Positions 46,211 to 55,732 of a stretch of 64,000 bases of DNA are shown here, one piece after another. The notes beneath the pieces are model-generated. The model saw only the letters and a list, made by a program, of their open reading frames with translations. It was not told the DNA's origin and made no database searches. The position numbers and the translations under genes were made by a program. Within the stretch, counting starts at the first letter, position 1; every line of letters starts with the position of its first letter. Origin of the DNA: Olivibacter jilunii (GTDB lineage: Bacteria > Bacteroidota > Bacteroidia > Sphingobacteriales > Sphingobacteriaceae); assembly GCF_900607235.1 (NCBI RefSeq), contig NZ_LR027850.1, forward strand, positions 1-64,000, read 5' to 3'.

Positions 46211-47509
46211 TTAGTAACCTTCGTTCTGTGTGAGATTCGGATTCACCTCACGCTCGTAATCGGGTATCGGAAATTTGGTTCGATAATCTTCAATACCCAA
46301 CACCTCCACGGCTTTACCCGTGCGGACCAAATCGAACCAACGAAAACCTTCTGCGAGTAGCTCCCGTCGCCGCTCGAGGGCTACGGCTGCTTGGTATTCG
46401 GCCTCGTTGGAAGGATTGATGGCCGAGAGGTTTCTTGCGGCTCTCAATGCGTTTAACTGCGGCAGTCCTGCCAAACCTTTCCCCTCGGCTGCAATTAAAT
46501 ACATTTCGCCTAGGCGGATAACCGGAATGGGGTCGGTTCCTGTTTGGCCGCTGGGGTATTTATTGATTACATTCAGTGAACTCACCGTTGCGATGCTCAT
46601 GTCTTTGCGGTTGTCGCCCTCCTCAAATAGGTTCATCACTTCATCGGTTGGTTTATAAACGTATGAGCCGCTTACGTCATGCGCATAAGTATAAAATAAA
46701 GTGCTTAGGGTAATGCTCGATTCTTCGGTTAGATTTTTAAAGGAGAATATTTCTTCGGTGTTTTCCGTATGCCTGAATATTTTGTCGAACCGATCCAATG
46801 AAAAGCTCCCGGAGGCAATCAACTCTTCTGCCACTTGGGCCGCTTCTGCCAGTTTGTTTTGTCCGAGCAGGACGCGAGCTAGCAAAGCCTTTGCTGCTTG
46901 CTGCGATACGTAGTAATAGTCACCTTCGAAAGCCGGTGCTTTTTCCAGGGCTATCGCTAAGTCGGCCTCGATCTGGCTCCACACAGCGCTCGAAGGATCG
47001 CGCGATACGCGTTCAGTGGTGTTTTCCAAGATCAAGGGCACGTCGCCCCATCGGCTTACCAAATTATAATAGATATAAGCACGGAAGAAGTGGGCGGTAC
47101 CTTCAATCCGCGTGCGTTTGTCAGATTGCGGCAAACCGGCCATGATATGGAGGACGTTGTTGACCTGGTACAGCGATTGGTATAGGCCACTCCAGTTGTT
47201 GTTGACCAAATTATAGTCGGTACGCAGGATGTTACGGATAAAAGCGAGCTCGCTTCCGCCCGAAGCATTAATCAGGTTGCCGCCTACTAAATCGAACATA
47301 ATGTAGGATTCTCTTCCTTGATTGTTTTGCACGGCATTATACATACCGTTTAACAAGGCATCCATGTCGCGCTCGTTTACCGTTTCAGGTGCTACTGAAG
47401 TTTGCGGATAGAAGTCGAGTTTTGTACAGGAAGAGAAGGATACCAGCATCAAGACTGCCAGGATGTTGGTAATTGCTGTTGTTTTATACATGCTTAATTT
47501 TTTCTTCAT
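46211..47509 (-). CDS. SusD/RagB-type surface lipoprotein
   Basis: 432 residues, short. Lipid cysteine C28 (SFSSCTKL). SusD N-terminal part (RDMDALLNGMYNAVQN), TPR segment (GTAHFFRAYIYYNLVSRWGDVPL) and C-terminal ERRRELLAEGFRWFDLVRTG with YEREVNPNLTQNEGY. Its start overlaps the susC stop by one base, so the two are translationally coupled. Confidence 0.94.
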   Translation of the reverse strand: MKKKLSMYKTTAITNILAVLMLVSFSSCTKLDFYPQTSVAPETVNERDMDALLNGMYNAVQNNQGRESYIMFDLVGGNLINASGGSELAFIRNILRTDYNLVNNNWSGLYQSLYQVNNVLHIMAGLPQSDKRTRIEGTAHFFRAYIYYNLVSRWGDVPLILENTTERVSRDPSSAVWSQIEADLAIALEKAPAFEGDYYYVSQQAAKALLARVLLGQNKLAEAAQVAEELIASGSFSLDRFDKIFRHTENTEEIFSFKNLTEESSITLSTLFYTYAHDVSGSYVYKPTDEVMNLFEEGDNRKDMSIATVSSLNVINKYPSGQTGTDPIPVIRLGEMYLIAAEGKGLAGLPQLNALRAARNLSAINPSNEAEYQAAVALERRRELLAEGFRWFDLVRTGKAVEVLGIEDYRTKFPIPDYEREVNPNLTQNEGY

Positions 47510-50500
47510 TAAAATCCAATATTAACACCAACATTGAAGCTGCGCAGTTGCGGTAAGATCAAGTTATCCTGTCCGATAAACTGCGGATCGAAGTCATTGG
47601 TTACTTCCGGATCGAAGCCGCGGTATTTGGTCCACAGGTGCAGGTTATCACCCTGTACATATACCCGTAGTCGTTTCATGCCGATTTTATTTGCAACCTG
47701 TGTTGGCAAGGTGTAACCAAAATTTAATGCCCGTAAGCGGATGTATGAACCATCCTCTAAGAAGCGGGAAGAATTTTGGGTATTCCAACTATTGCCGTAA
47801 ATGGCACGCGGGGTTGTATTGCTGGTTCCAGGTCCGGTCCAACGCTCATTAGCTACTCGCTCGGTCATGTTCATGAAACCGCTACCCAAGCGGTCGGTGT
47901 TGACCCGATAACTTGCATACACCTTGTTACCGTAAGAATAGGTGAAAAAGATGTTGAAGTCGAAGTTCTTAAAGCGGAAACTGTTGTTCCATCCACCGTA
48001 GAAATCCGGGTTGGCAGTGCCCACAATTTGTCGGTCAGACACATTGATGGCTCCGTTACCATCCAAATCTTCATACATCACATCGCCCGCACGTACCCCA
48101 TTTTTATAGAGTGATTCCGGCACTTCCTGGTCCGACTGGTAAATTCCGAGCTGTTTATACATATAGAAGCTACCTACTTCCTGCCCGACCTGCAGGGTCA
48201 TGTTAGCGCCGATTAACAGCGCTTCGTCACCAATCAGGGAGGTCAGCTTGTTTTTGATAAAGGAGATGTTGAAGTCGGATGACCATTGGACGGGTCCTAG
48301 CGGGACCTGTGCGTTCAGCAAAAACTCCCAACCCTTGTTTTCCATTGAGCCGATATTGCTGATGATCGAAGTAAACCCGGAAGTGGAAGGCTCGGGTTTG
48401 CTGTATAATAAGTTATCTGTTTTCTTGATAAAATAATCGGCCGTCAGATTCAGTTTGCCACCGAGCAAACCAAGGTCAAAGCCAGCTCCATATTGTCGGG
48501 CCGTTTCCCATGTCAGATCGCGGTTACCATTAGTGCTGACACCGATACCGCTTTGATTATTGTAATTGCGTCCTCCGCTCATTTGGGCATGGTAAGCGTA
48601 GCTGCTGATACCATCTTGATTACCCGTTTCACCATAACTGCCGCGAATTTTGGCTGTTGTACCGGCAAGCGACCAGAACGGTTCGCTGGAGATATTCCAG
48701 CCGGCGGATACCGATGGGAAGTAGCCCCAACGCTTATCCGGATGGAACTTGGACGAACCGTCCGCACGTAAGGATAGGCTCAGTAAGTATTTATCATCCC
48801 AAGATAGATTGGAACGACCGAATATCGACATCAAAGCACTTTCCGTCAAGCTAGTCCCTGCCGAAAGAATGGAGGCAGCTACCGAAAGCTGTTGGAAGGA
48901 AGGAGAAGGAAAACCGCTACCTTCTATGTTGGAGCTGGACAGGTTGAGGCGCTGATAGGAGTAACCCAATAATCCTTCCACACTAAGTTTATCGAAGGTT
49001 TTATTGTAATTCAAGGTGTTCTCCCATAAGATATTGGGTGTAAAGCGACGATTGTCGTATTTTACGCCGATGCCCGTTCCATAAGGATGGTCTTCGGCAT
49101 AGTAAATATTGTCGAGGGTATAAGTTAGATCGGTACCCAGCATGGTCTTGAATTTCAGTCCATCCGTAATGGTGGCCGTACCGAAGAAAGATCCCAAAAA
49201 TCGGTAATTATCCAGCGATACGTTTTGCTCATTGATAATCTGGAAAGGATTGTGATAGATCAATTCGTCGGTACCGCCTAAATAATATTCGCCATTTGGC
49301 TTAAAAGGACGATCGAAGGGACGTTGGAGCAAAGAACGCCCCATCATGGTGGTTCCTAGGTTCGATCCCGGCACGCGTTTATTCTTGGAATAACTATAGC
49401 TGGTGTTTGCCCCGAATTCGAGCCAGTTATAAAGCTTATGCGTTAAATTGAGTTTACCGGTATAACGCGTAAACTTTTGGTCGATAAAGGCTCCTTCCTG
49501 ACTGAGGTAATTGCCGGATAAGTATACGCTGGTTTTATCGGTACCACCGGTAAAGGATAAGGACAAACTGGTGGTATGGGCCGGACGTGTAATCAGATCA
49601 AACCAATCGGTGCCCGGTTCGCCCGGAAAGGGGTTTTCCTTGCGCTCCATGTAATTTTTAGCACCGGGGGTGTAATCGTACTGTGTATTAAAATTGTCGA
49701 TCGCCTCATTGATGACCGACAGGTATAGATCCGGATCGGCCATTTTCATTTTATCCGTATTGGGCACTACCGATACACCGGTAAAAGCGTCAACGCCAAA
49801 CTTGGTTTGATTGGCCTTGCCTGATTTGGTGGTAATGAGGATGACGCCGTTGGTGGCGCGACTTCCGTAGATGGCTGCCGAGGCTGCATCCTTCAGCACT
49901 TCCACCGATTCGATGTCGCTCGGATTCAACAGCGCGAGCGGATTCATGTTTTCACCAAAATTCAGTAAAGCAGCATTTTGGTTCACGACGGGTATTCCGT
50001 CGATTACATAGAGCGGCTCGTTCGTTGCACTCAAAGAGCCGATACCACGGATGGATACCCGATTTACCGTACCCGGGCTACCGGAACCGGCGCTCACCTG
50101 GACGCCGGGCATGCGCCCTTGTATCAGTTGGTCCGGACTTAATGCAGGTCTCGCATTTTCTTCGGTCGGTTTGAAAGATGATACTGCCGCTGTGAGGTCG
50201 CGCTTTTTCTGCTGACCATAACCAATAACAACCACTTCCTCTAAATCCGACAAATCGATTTTCAAGACTACCTGCAGCTGGTTTTGGCCTGTCATCTTAA
50301 GCTCCTGCTTTTGATAGCCGATCAAACTAAAAACCAGCACATCGCCTGTGCTTACCGGTAACTGAAAACGTCCTTGTGTATCACTTGTTACGCCGCGTGT
50401 GCTTCCTTTTACGATAATGCTGACCCCCGTCAGTGGATTGCCTGTCGTATCCCTTACCTGTCCGCTAACTGGCTGCGGTTGGAGGCTTGGCTTCCTGGGT

Positions 50501-50886
50501 TCGACTTGCCTTTCATCTCGTTTAAAGAGAATATTGCGATCGACAATTTTATAAGAGATGGGTAAGTTCTTTAAGCAGGCTTCCAATACTTCTTCTATGG
50601 GTCTTTGCTGCAGGTTTAAACTCACCTTCTCGGTAGTGAAACTCGGATCATCGTAAAGGAATACATATTCCGTTTGATTTTCGACCAATTTGAATACTTG
50701 GTCTAAGGGCATGTTCGTTACTTTCAACGACACATTTTGTGCATAAGTCGATGCACTCACTTGGATAAATACCGAAAGTAGTAAACCGACAATTAGTTGA
50801 AATCTCATGATGAATTTCAGTTGATTAAATGTTCGTGGAGGCGGCCACCGTAATGACGTAGCCGTTGCATGAAATACTAATTTCAT
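47509..50886 (-). CDS. SusC-type TonB-dependent transporter with STN signalling domain
   Basis: 1125 residues. A long basic n-region before the signal segment is usual for STN-bearing SusC proteins, so the ATG at 50886 is kept; a second ATG 27 codons on is possible. STN domain at ~50-120 (NMPLDQVFKLVENQTEYVFL), carboxypeptidase-regulatory-like domain ~140-215, contact box EEVVVIGYGQQKKRD, plug with VEVLKDAASAAIYGSRATNGVILITTKS, barrel ending SFNVGVNIGF. Sits behind its own FecR and sigma genes. Confidence 0.95.
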   Translation of the reverse strand: MKLVFHATATSLRWPPPRTFNQLKFIMRFQLIVGLLLSVFIQVSASTYAQNVSLKVTNMPLDQVFKLVENQTEYVFLYDDPSFTTEKVSLNLQQRPIEEVLEACLKNLPISYKIVDRNILFKRDERQVEPRKPSLQPQPVSGQVRDTTGNPLTGVSIIVKGSTRGVTSDTQGRFQLPVSTGDVLVFSLIGYQKQELKMTGQNQLQVVLKIDLSDLEEVVVIGYGQQKKRDLTAAVSSFKPTEENARPALSPDQLIQGRMPGVQVSAGSGSPGTVNRVSIRGIGSLSATNEPLYVIDGIPVVNQNAALLNFGENMNPLALLNPSDIESVEVLKDAASAAIYGSRATNGVILITTKSGKANQTKFGVDAFTGVSVVPNTDKMKMADPDLYLSVINEAIDNFNTQYDYTPGAKNYMERKENPFPGEPGTDWFDLITRPAHTTSLSLSFTGGTDKTSVYLSGNYLSQEGAFIDQKFTRYTGKLNLTHKLYNWLEFGANTSYSYSKNKRVPGSNLGTTMMGRSLLQRPFDRPFKPNGEYYLGGTDELIYHNPFQIINEQNVSLDNYRFLGSFFGTATITDGLKFKTMLGTDLTYTLDNIYYAEDHPYGTGIGVKYDNRRFTPNILWENTLNYNKTFDKLSVEGLLGYSYQRLNLSSSNIEGSGFPSPSFQQLSVAASILSAGTSLTESALMSIFGRSNLSWDDKYLLSLSLRADGSSKFHPDKRWGYFPSVSAGWNISSEPFWSLAGTTAKIRGSYGETGNQDGISSYAYHAQMSGGRNYNNQSGIGVSTNGNRDLTWETARQYGAGFDLGLLGGKLNLTADYFIKKTDNLLYSKPEPSTSGFTSIISNIGSMENKGWEFLLNAQVPLGPVQWSSDFNISFIKNKLTSLIGDEALLIGANMTLQVGQEVGSFYMYKQLGIYQSDQEVPESLYKNGVRAGDVMYEDLDGNGAINVSDRQIVGTANPDFYGGWNNSFRFKNFDFNIFFTYSYGNKVYASYRVNTDRLGSGFMNMTERVANERWTGPGTSNTTPRAIYGNSWNTQNSSRFLEDGSYIRLRALNFGYTLPTQVANKIGMKRLRVYVQGDNLHLWTKYRGFDPEVTNDFDPQFIGQDNLILPQLRSFNVGVNIGF

Positions 50887-51057
50887 TAACTTTGTAAGGT
50901 TTGAGTTTAATTTAATTTGTTTAAGTTCTTCGAATCATTGGCTCAAGCATGTGCGTCTTCTGACTGCCATCAGAAGACGCTTTTTTATGAAGCCTTTCTA
51001 GGTAATCTTTACGGTTTCATCGTGTTCATTTTTTTGTTTAACATCGGTTTCTTTGTT

Positions 51058-52206
51058 TTATTGAATGATAATTTGTTTGACACCGTTAACAGTCTCGATC
51101 CGGCAATTGAGCTTATAGAAGGATAGAATCTCCAAAACCTTGGACGCATGTGTATTGCGGTATACCTCGCCTGATAAGGTAATTTCCGGCTTTTTGCCTT
51201 TAAAGACGACTTCTACATCATACCAACGGGATAGCTGCCGCATCACCATGCCGATATCTGCCCGGTTAAAGCTGAATTTGCCGTTCTTCCAAGCTACCGC
51301 ATCCGAAACATCTGCTTGTTTTACGGATAAGTGGCTTTGGCGGTCGAGCGCTGCCTGTTGCCCGGGCCGGAGCATGACAGTCTTGTGCTCGGCGGTTTCG
51401 GCTACGCGAACAGAACCTTCTATTAATGTGGTTTTCACCACCGGTTCATCCAGGTAGCTGTTGATATTAAATTGCGTACCTAAGACTTCGACGATTTGCC
51501 CTTTGGATTCGACGCGAAAGGGACGTGTCGCATCTTTCGCCACCTCAAAATAGGCTTCGCCTTCTAACTTTACCAGTCGCTCTCCCAAGTTGCCGTTAAT
51601 GGCGTAGGTTATGCTGGAAGCCGCATTTAGCCACACCTTGGTACCATCAGGCAGCACTAAATGATATTGCCCGCCCCGTGGGGTACGCATGGTATTGAAC
51701 CGGGGTATGGTTGCGTCGCTTGTATTGGCTCCGCCGAGTTGATAAACCAATTCCCCATCCACATTTTTGAAGATGGCATGTGTACCCTCTTGCGCAATTT
51801 CCCCATTCGGACTGCCGTCTAATATGATTTCTTTGCCATTGGCTAGCTTAAGGATGGCCCGGTTTCTGCCCGGTGCGATATCGGGTTGACTTGCTATGGT
51901 AGCGGTTTTGCTACTACTTTTAAATCGGTCAGATGGCTTAAATTGATAATACATACCCACTGTTAGTAGCAGCACAGCGGCAACGGCTGCGGCATAGCGA
52001 TACCAAGGGGCTATTCGCCGAATCGGGGATCTCCTCAAGCGATTTCTTATGTCGATTATATCTTCTTCTACCTGCTCTTTAGCAGGTTCTTCTGCTTGGA
52101 TATCCAATTGCCCATACCATTGTTCCACCCGCATACGCTCCTCCGGCGTGCATTCGCCGGCGAGGTAGCGTTTCAACAGTTTCTTAATGTCTTCGTGTTC
52201 CTCCAT
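51058..52206 (-). CDS. FecR-type anti-sigma factor
   Basis: 382 residues. Cytoplasmic start with KKLLKRYLAGECTPEERMRVEQWY, membrane helix near residues 68-88 (YAAAVAAVLLLTVGMYY), FecR domain with RTPRGGQYHLVLPDGTKVWLNAASS and EGEAYFEVAKDATRPF, and a DUF4974 C-terminal part (GMVMRQLSRWYDVEVVF). Pairs with the sigma factor at 53344-53928, from which it is separated by a phosphodiester glycosidase gene. Confidence 0.94.
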   Translation of the reverse strand: MEEHEDIKKLLKRYLAGECTPEERMRVEQWYGQLDIQAEEPAKEQVEEDIIDIRNRLRRSPIRRIAPWYRYAAAVAAVLLLTVGMYYQFKPSDRFKSSSKTATIASQPDIAPGRNRAILKLANGKEIILDGSPNGEIAQEGTHAIFKNVDGELVYQLGGANTSDATIPRFNTMRTPRGGQYHLVLPDGTKVWLNAASSITYAINGNLGERLVKLEGEAYFEVAKDATRPFRVESKGQIVEVLGTQFNINSYLDEPVVKTTLIEGSVRVAETAEHKTVMLRPGQQAALDRQSHLSVKQADVSDAVAWKNGKFSFNRADIGMVMRQLSRWYDVEVVFKGKKPEITLSGEVYRNTHASKVLEILSFYKLNCRIETVNGVKQIIIQ

Positions 52207-52275
52207 GTGTACTGCGGGGTTGCTTTTAGGGGATAGTACCTTAAGTCTTCCCTTGGGCGTAAGAGAAAATTAATT

Positions 52276-53118
52276 TTATTCTTTCAAGTAAATAATGTTG
52301 GCTACGGGGCGTTGCCCCTCATGGTCGAACTGCTTGTTATCACTGGGATGATTGACGACACCATTTGCCGTTGCTCCTTTCACGTAGAGCGTGCTGCTTC
52401 CTCCGCCATCTACGTTCATCGCATGTTTTGCGCCTAACCAGCGTAGCGTTTGGGTTAATTCGCTCAAATTCATGCCCGCGGCTTGGTTGTTTCGACCGTC
52501 TACTACCAGAAAGATTAGTTTGTTCTTGCGGGTAATGGCTACCGCGCTACGGGGATGACGGTTGGTGTTAAAGGGATTGTTGGCAAGTGCCGCATCCTGT
52601 CCGCGGTGGATTAATAGAGGTCCGGATAGGAGGATATTCGGTTTACTGCTCTGTTCATAGTTTACGGCTGAATCTGGTTGTATTTCAATGGCTTTTTTAT
52701 CGATCAATAGGATCGCATTGGCACGGTCCGTTTTCTTTTTGGTGGTATTTACCACGTGGTTATCCACCTTTACATAATCCCAGGAACCGCCATTTTTCAT
52801 ATCAAAAAAACCACCATTGATAGCCACCAAAGCGCCCGCTTCCGTGGCAAATTCGGAGGTTTTTTTCAGCTCTTTTGGATCAGCTGCGAGGTGGATGTTC
52901 TTTCGGTGTTTTTTCAGGTCGATCTCCACGAGGTTGATTTCCTGCTGGCTTCCAAAGAGTTTTTCAAAATGGCCCTGTTTCCAGGTGACGCCTTTTTTGA
53001 TGGGAATAATTTTCCATTCTTTATTAAGTACGGCAACGGAATCTGCGGATTGTCCGAAGACGAGAAGTTGGCTAAGGAGCAGGAAGCTGAGTAGGATAGG
53101 TGCTGTTTTTTTGTTCAT
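52276..53118 (-). CDS. NAGPA-type phosphodiester glycosidase family protein, second copy
   Basis: 280 residues with a cleavable signal peptide (LLSFLLLSQLLVFGQ), not a lipoprotein. NAGPA domain with LVAINGGFFDM, HPRSAVAITRKNKLIFLVVDG and NVDGGGSSTLY (DGGGSST at 237-243). It shares the fold of the protein at 45277-46191 but is clearly diverged and probably periplasmic. Unusually it lies between the ECF sigma gene and its FecR gene. Together the two enzymes suggest a sugar-phosphodiester substrate for this locus. Confidence 0.88.
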   Translation of the reverse strand: MNKKTAPILLSFLLLSQLLVFGQSADSVAVLNKEWKIIPIKKGVTWKQGHFEKLFGSQQEINLVEIDLKKHRKNIHLAADPKELKKTSEFATEAGALVAINGGFFDMKNGGSWDYVKVDNHVVNTTKKKTDRANAILLIDKKAIEIQPDSAVNYEQSSKPNILLSGPLLIHRGQDAALANNPFNTNRHPRSAVAITRKNKLIFLVVDGRNNQAAGMNLSELTQTLRWLGAKHAMNVDGGGSSTLYVKGATANGVVNHPSDNKQFDHEGQRPVANIIYLKE

Positions 53119-53184
53119 ATCGCGTTTTTATAGAGATAGTACTGCAACAGCGCCTTAGGGCGTAAAAGAAAATAAAAAATTTAA

Positions 53185-53344
53185 GAGCCTGTTTAAATTT
53201 GTATTATAAAATTTGTTATAGGCTATTTTTGAGTGAACCAAGGCAAATTTAGCAGGGATAGCAGGAAGCCTATCTCGATAAATTTAACGCAGGTGCAGCC
53301 AAAAAGGGCATAAGAAAATGATTAGATAAATTCTAAACGGGCTC
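53185..53344. mobile_element. 160-bp MITE with IS5/IS1031-like ends
   Basis: Ends GAGCCTGTTTAAATTT and, reversed, GAGCCCGTTTAGAATTT: 13 of the first 16 bases agree. A direct TAA flanks both sides (53182-53184 and 53345-53347), the 3-bp TNA duplication typical of the IS1031-like group of IS5. It has no coding capacity. The right end sits on the stop codon of the sigma gene: its last base plus the duplicated TA now spell TAG on the minus strand, while the empty site would have read TAA. Confidence 0.75.
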
Positions 53345-53928
53345 TAAGGAAGGAGGAAATAGGCGAGGGAGAGCAGGGTTCCAAATTTGGGTCGGAGTAC
53401 CTTTAGCGCATTGTTCACATGTTTTTTTACGGTGGTTTCTGAAAGGCCGAGTTCCTGGGCAATTTCCTTGTGGGAGAGATGGGATTGACGGCTCATACGA
53501 AAGACTTCCTGCATTTTTTCGGGTAAGCGTACGATTTCGTTTTCGATCAATTGGCCGAGTTCTTTCTCCCGTACCAGGTAGTCTGCCGTGGTATTGTCGT
53601 GTGTATTCACCGCTGCGAGGGATTCAAAATAAACCGATTCCACTTTTTTATGAGCGATTAATTTAATAACGCGGTATCGCAGGGTGGCATAGAGATAGCC
53701 GGCTAAGGGGCTCTGGGGGCTTAGTGAGCTGCGGTTTTGCCAGAGTGCCGCGAAGACCTCTTGCAGCAGATCTTTGACTTCGTCCCGATTGTTCAATTTT
53801 TTACAGGCATGTGCATAAAGTGGCCGGGAGTAGCGTTCATAGATTTCTAAATAAGCCGCGTAGTCGTCTCGCAGCATGAGCCGTATCAATTCATGTTCAT
53901 CATACGATTTATAAGACAGCTTCGCCAT
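53344..53928 (-). CDS. ECF RNA polymerase sigma factor (FecI-like)
   Basis: 194 residues. Region 2 includes LNNRDEVKDLLQEVFAALWQNR and the following SPLAGYLYATLRYRVIKLI. Region 4 holds MSRQSHLSHKEIAQELGLSE then TTVKKHVNNALKVL. It is the first gene of the minus-strand operon that ends at 45277, and it presumably reads the promoters of the SusC/SusD genes after release by FecR. The 3' end abuts a MITE. Confidence 0.94.
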   Translation of the reverse strand: MAKLSYKSYDEHELIRLMLRDDYAAYLEIYERYSRPLYAHACKKLNNRDEVKDLLQEVFAALWQNRSSLSPQSPLAGYLYATLRYRVIKLIAHKKVESVYFESLAAVNTHDNTTADYLVREKELGQLIENEIVRLPEKMQEVFRMSRQSHLSHKEIAQELGLSETTVKKHVNNALKVLRPKFGTLLSLAYFLLP

Positions 53929-54243
53929 AGCAAGACTATAGATAACGGAGCCAAAATTATCAAAAGGCTATCAAGTTTATAGTTATGGCAATATTAATAA
54001 AACTTTAAAGTTTTTTAAATTTTCTTTTCAAGATGTAGGAAAGTATTAGCTATACAGTTGGGTCGTTTTTGCCATGGCTTCGTGTAAAGTGTGTCTTATG
54101 ACGATTGACAATGTGTATTTTTAATATGAAAAATCGTGCGTGCGATTGTTCTTTTGTTGCCTATTTACAGTAGGACTAAACAAGCTATATTTATAACATG
54201 ATACAGAATTAAAAGTCACTCTAAATTATAAACCGTTTAAATT
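53929..54243. other. Divergent intergenic region
   Basis: 315 A/T-rich bases between the divergent sigma and TupA-like genes. They must hold both promoters, but I see no full TTTG / TAnnTTTG pair. No gene or repeat stands out. Confidence 0.4.
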
Positions 54244-55095
54244 ATGTTAGGTCGCATTAAACTTCATTTGTATAGCGGTGAATTCTCAAACCGACTCAGA
54301 CGTAGACATCAAGTTTTATGGCAGGAGGCGGAGCCGCTCAAAAAATTATGGTTAACAAAGAACAATTCTATTGATGATTGGCGTGATGAGAACTTGTGGC
54401 AAAGACGACTAAGTAATAAACTCAATGCTAAAGAATTTGCACAACTACATGGAGCTAAGACATCAGCTCTTTATTGGAAAGGCCGTGATGTTGAACGCAT
54501 AGACTTTGCTTCACTTCCTGCTCAATATGTGATCCGTCCTACTTTCGGGAGTGGGTGCACGGGAGTCTTTTTAATGGATAATGGATTCAATTTATTTGAT
54601 AACAAGTATTATTCTGAACAGGAAATTGTTGCTATACTGAGGAAAAATGTAAAAGAGCTACCCAATCAATGCATTTTAGTTGAAGAGTTTTTAACGAACG
54701 AAGCAGGAAAACATGTCATCCCGACCGATTATAAATTTTTTTGCTTTAATGGAAAAATTGCTGGCTTGAGCGTTATCAATCGGCAAGGGCCTCACGATGG
54801 AACAAGTGCTTTTTTTAACGAACATTGGATTCCGATGGAGCCACTAACTATATCTTACCCATATCCTTATAAGTTCGGACAAAGCAAACCAAAATGCTTC
54901 GAAGAAATGGTTGAGCAAGTGAAAAAACTGAGTAAGCTCTACGGAATATTTGTACGGATAGACTTTTACGCGACTTCAAATGGCCCTGTATTCGGTGAGT
55001 TTACGCCGACACCGGGCTTAGGGAGGGGATTCACCAAATATGCCGAAAAATTGTTCACGTTATATTGGGACGAGCACTGCCCAGGTCAAATTTAA
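54244..55095 (+). CDS. TupA-like ATP-grasp protein
   Basis: 283 residues. The layout is that of ATPgrasp_TupA proteins: LNAKEFAQLHGAKTSALYWKG, the substrate strand YVIRPTFGSGCTGVFLM, the acid pair in ILVEEFLTNE, PTDYKFFCFNGKIAGL, then the metal/ATP end VRIDFYATSNGPVFGEFTPTPGLG. The family is named after teichuronopeptide synthesis and joins an amino acid to a carboxyl of a sugar polymer. Here it stands alone, with no glycosyltransferases nearby, so the acceptor is unknown. Cytoplasmic. Confidence 0.8.
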   Translation: MLGRIKLHLYSGEFSNRLRRRHQVLWQEAEPLKKLWLTKNNSIDDWRDENLWQRRLSNKLNAKEFAQLHGAKTSALYWKGRDVERIDFASLPAQYVIRPTFGSGCTGVFLMDNGFNLFDNKYYSEQEIVAILRKNVKELPNQCILVEEFLTNEAGKHVIPTDYKFFCFNGKIAGLSVINRQGPHDGTSAFFNEHWIPMEPLTISYPYPYKFGQSKPKCFEEMVEQVKKLSKLYGIFVRIDFYATSNGPVFGEFTPTPGLGRGFTKYAEKLFTLYWDEHCPGQI

Positions 55096-55165
55096 TATAG
55101 GCGATTGATAAGTACCGGCTCTTTTGCACCGGGCATCGTAGATATTAAGTGTGGAGTTAGAAAGT

Positions 55166-55423
55166 TTATGACACTTTTTCATGAAACTCCGGTGCTCCCT
55201 TTCCCATTGATAGAGGCTCCCCATGAAAGATACCTTTTAAATGCTTCAGCGACAAGGATTCCCATTCGTATACTTGTAAGTTGTTGACTTCAAGTTCCTT
55301 TGTGATGGGATTTTCGGAAATAATATGATCGTTTTCTAATGCAATATATCTAAAAGTTCCTGTACAGTCAGTCTGCACATCGGTTTCCAGTAGGAAACCT
55401 AATGATTCTAACGTTAAACACAT
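55166..55423 (-). CDS. Hypothetical small protein
   Basis: 85 residues with no signal peptide or recognisable motif. Composition is protein-like (acidic, balanced; TDCTGTFRYIALENDHIISE, then LQVYEWESLSLKHLKGIFHG). It fills the gap between the TupA-like gene and the SusD terminators, facing the TupA gene. It may be real or a remnant. Confidence 0.4.
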   Translation of the reverse strand: MCLTLESLGFLLETDVQTDCTGTFRYIALENDHIISENPITKELEVNNLQVYEWESLSLKHLKGIFHGEPLSMGKGAPEFHEKVS

Positions 55424-55541
55424 AAGGGGCGGTATTGATAACTAGTTAGTTACAAAAGCTATACCAAGCTTCGCTCTTTCCTATGGATTTAACAATTTTT
55501 ATGTTTTTAAAAGAACGTTTTTGGTTTGTTCGAAAGAAAAA

Positions 55542-55563
55542 AGCTCCAGTTTTCACTAGAGCT
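55542..55563 (-). terminator. Secondary minus-strand hairpin
   Basis: AGCTC and GAGCT arms, followed on the minus strand by TTTTTT. A back-up for the one next to the susD stop. Confidence 0.5.
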
Positions 55564-55680
55564 CTGAACAATTAGACTAATATGAAGTATGTACATTAAA
55601 GTGAACACTTGTACACGATGAATGTTTGGAAAAATAATTGTTTTTTTTACGTTTTTATCGGTCTGCTGATAACGAGAAAA

Positions 55681-55716
55681 AACCTTGAAGAAAGGCTATG
55701 TAGCCTCTTCAAGGTT
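55681..55716 (-). terminator. Terminator of the minus-strand SusC-SusD operon
   Basis: AACCTTGAAGA pairs with TCTTCAAGGTT with an inner GGC/GCC pair, followed on the minus strand by TTTTTT. It lies just past the susD stop at 55733. Confidence 0.85.
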
Positions 55717-55732
55717 TTCGAAATCTGAAATA

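Larger units (their letters stand above)
55424..55732. other. Intergenic region with two minus-strand terminators
   Basis: 309 A/T-rich bases. The only structure is the pair of hairpins listed separately; no gene. Confidence 0.5.
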
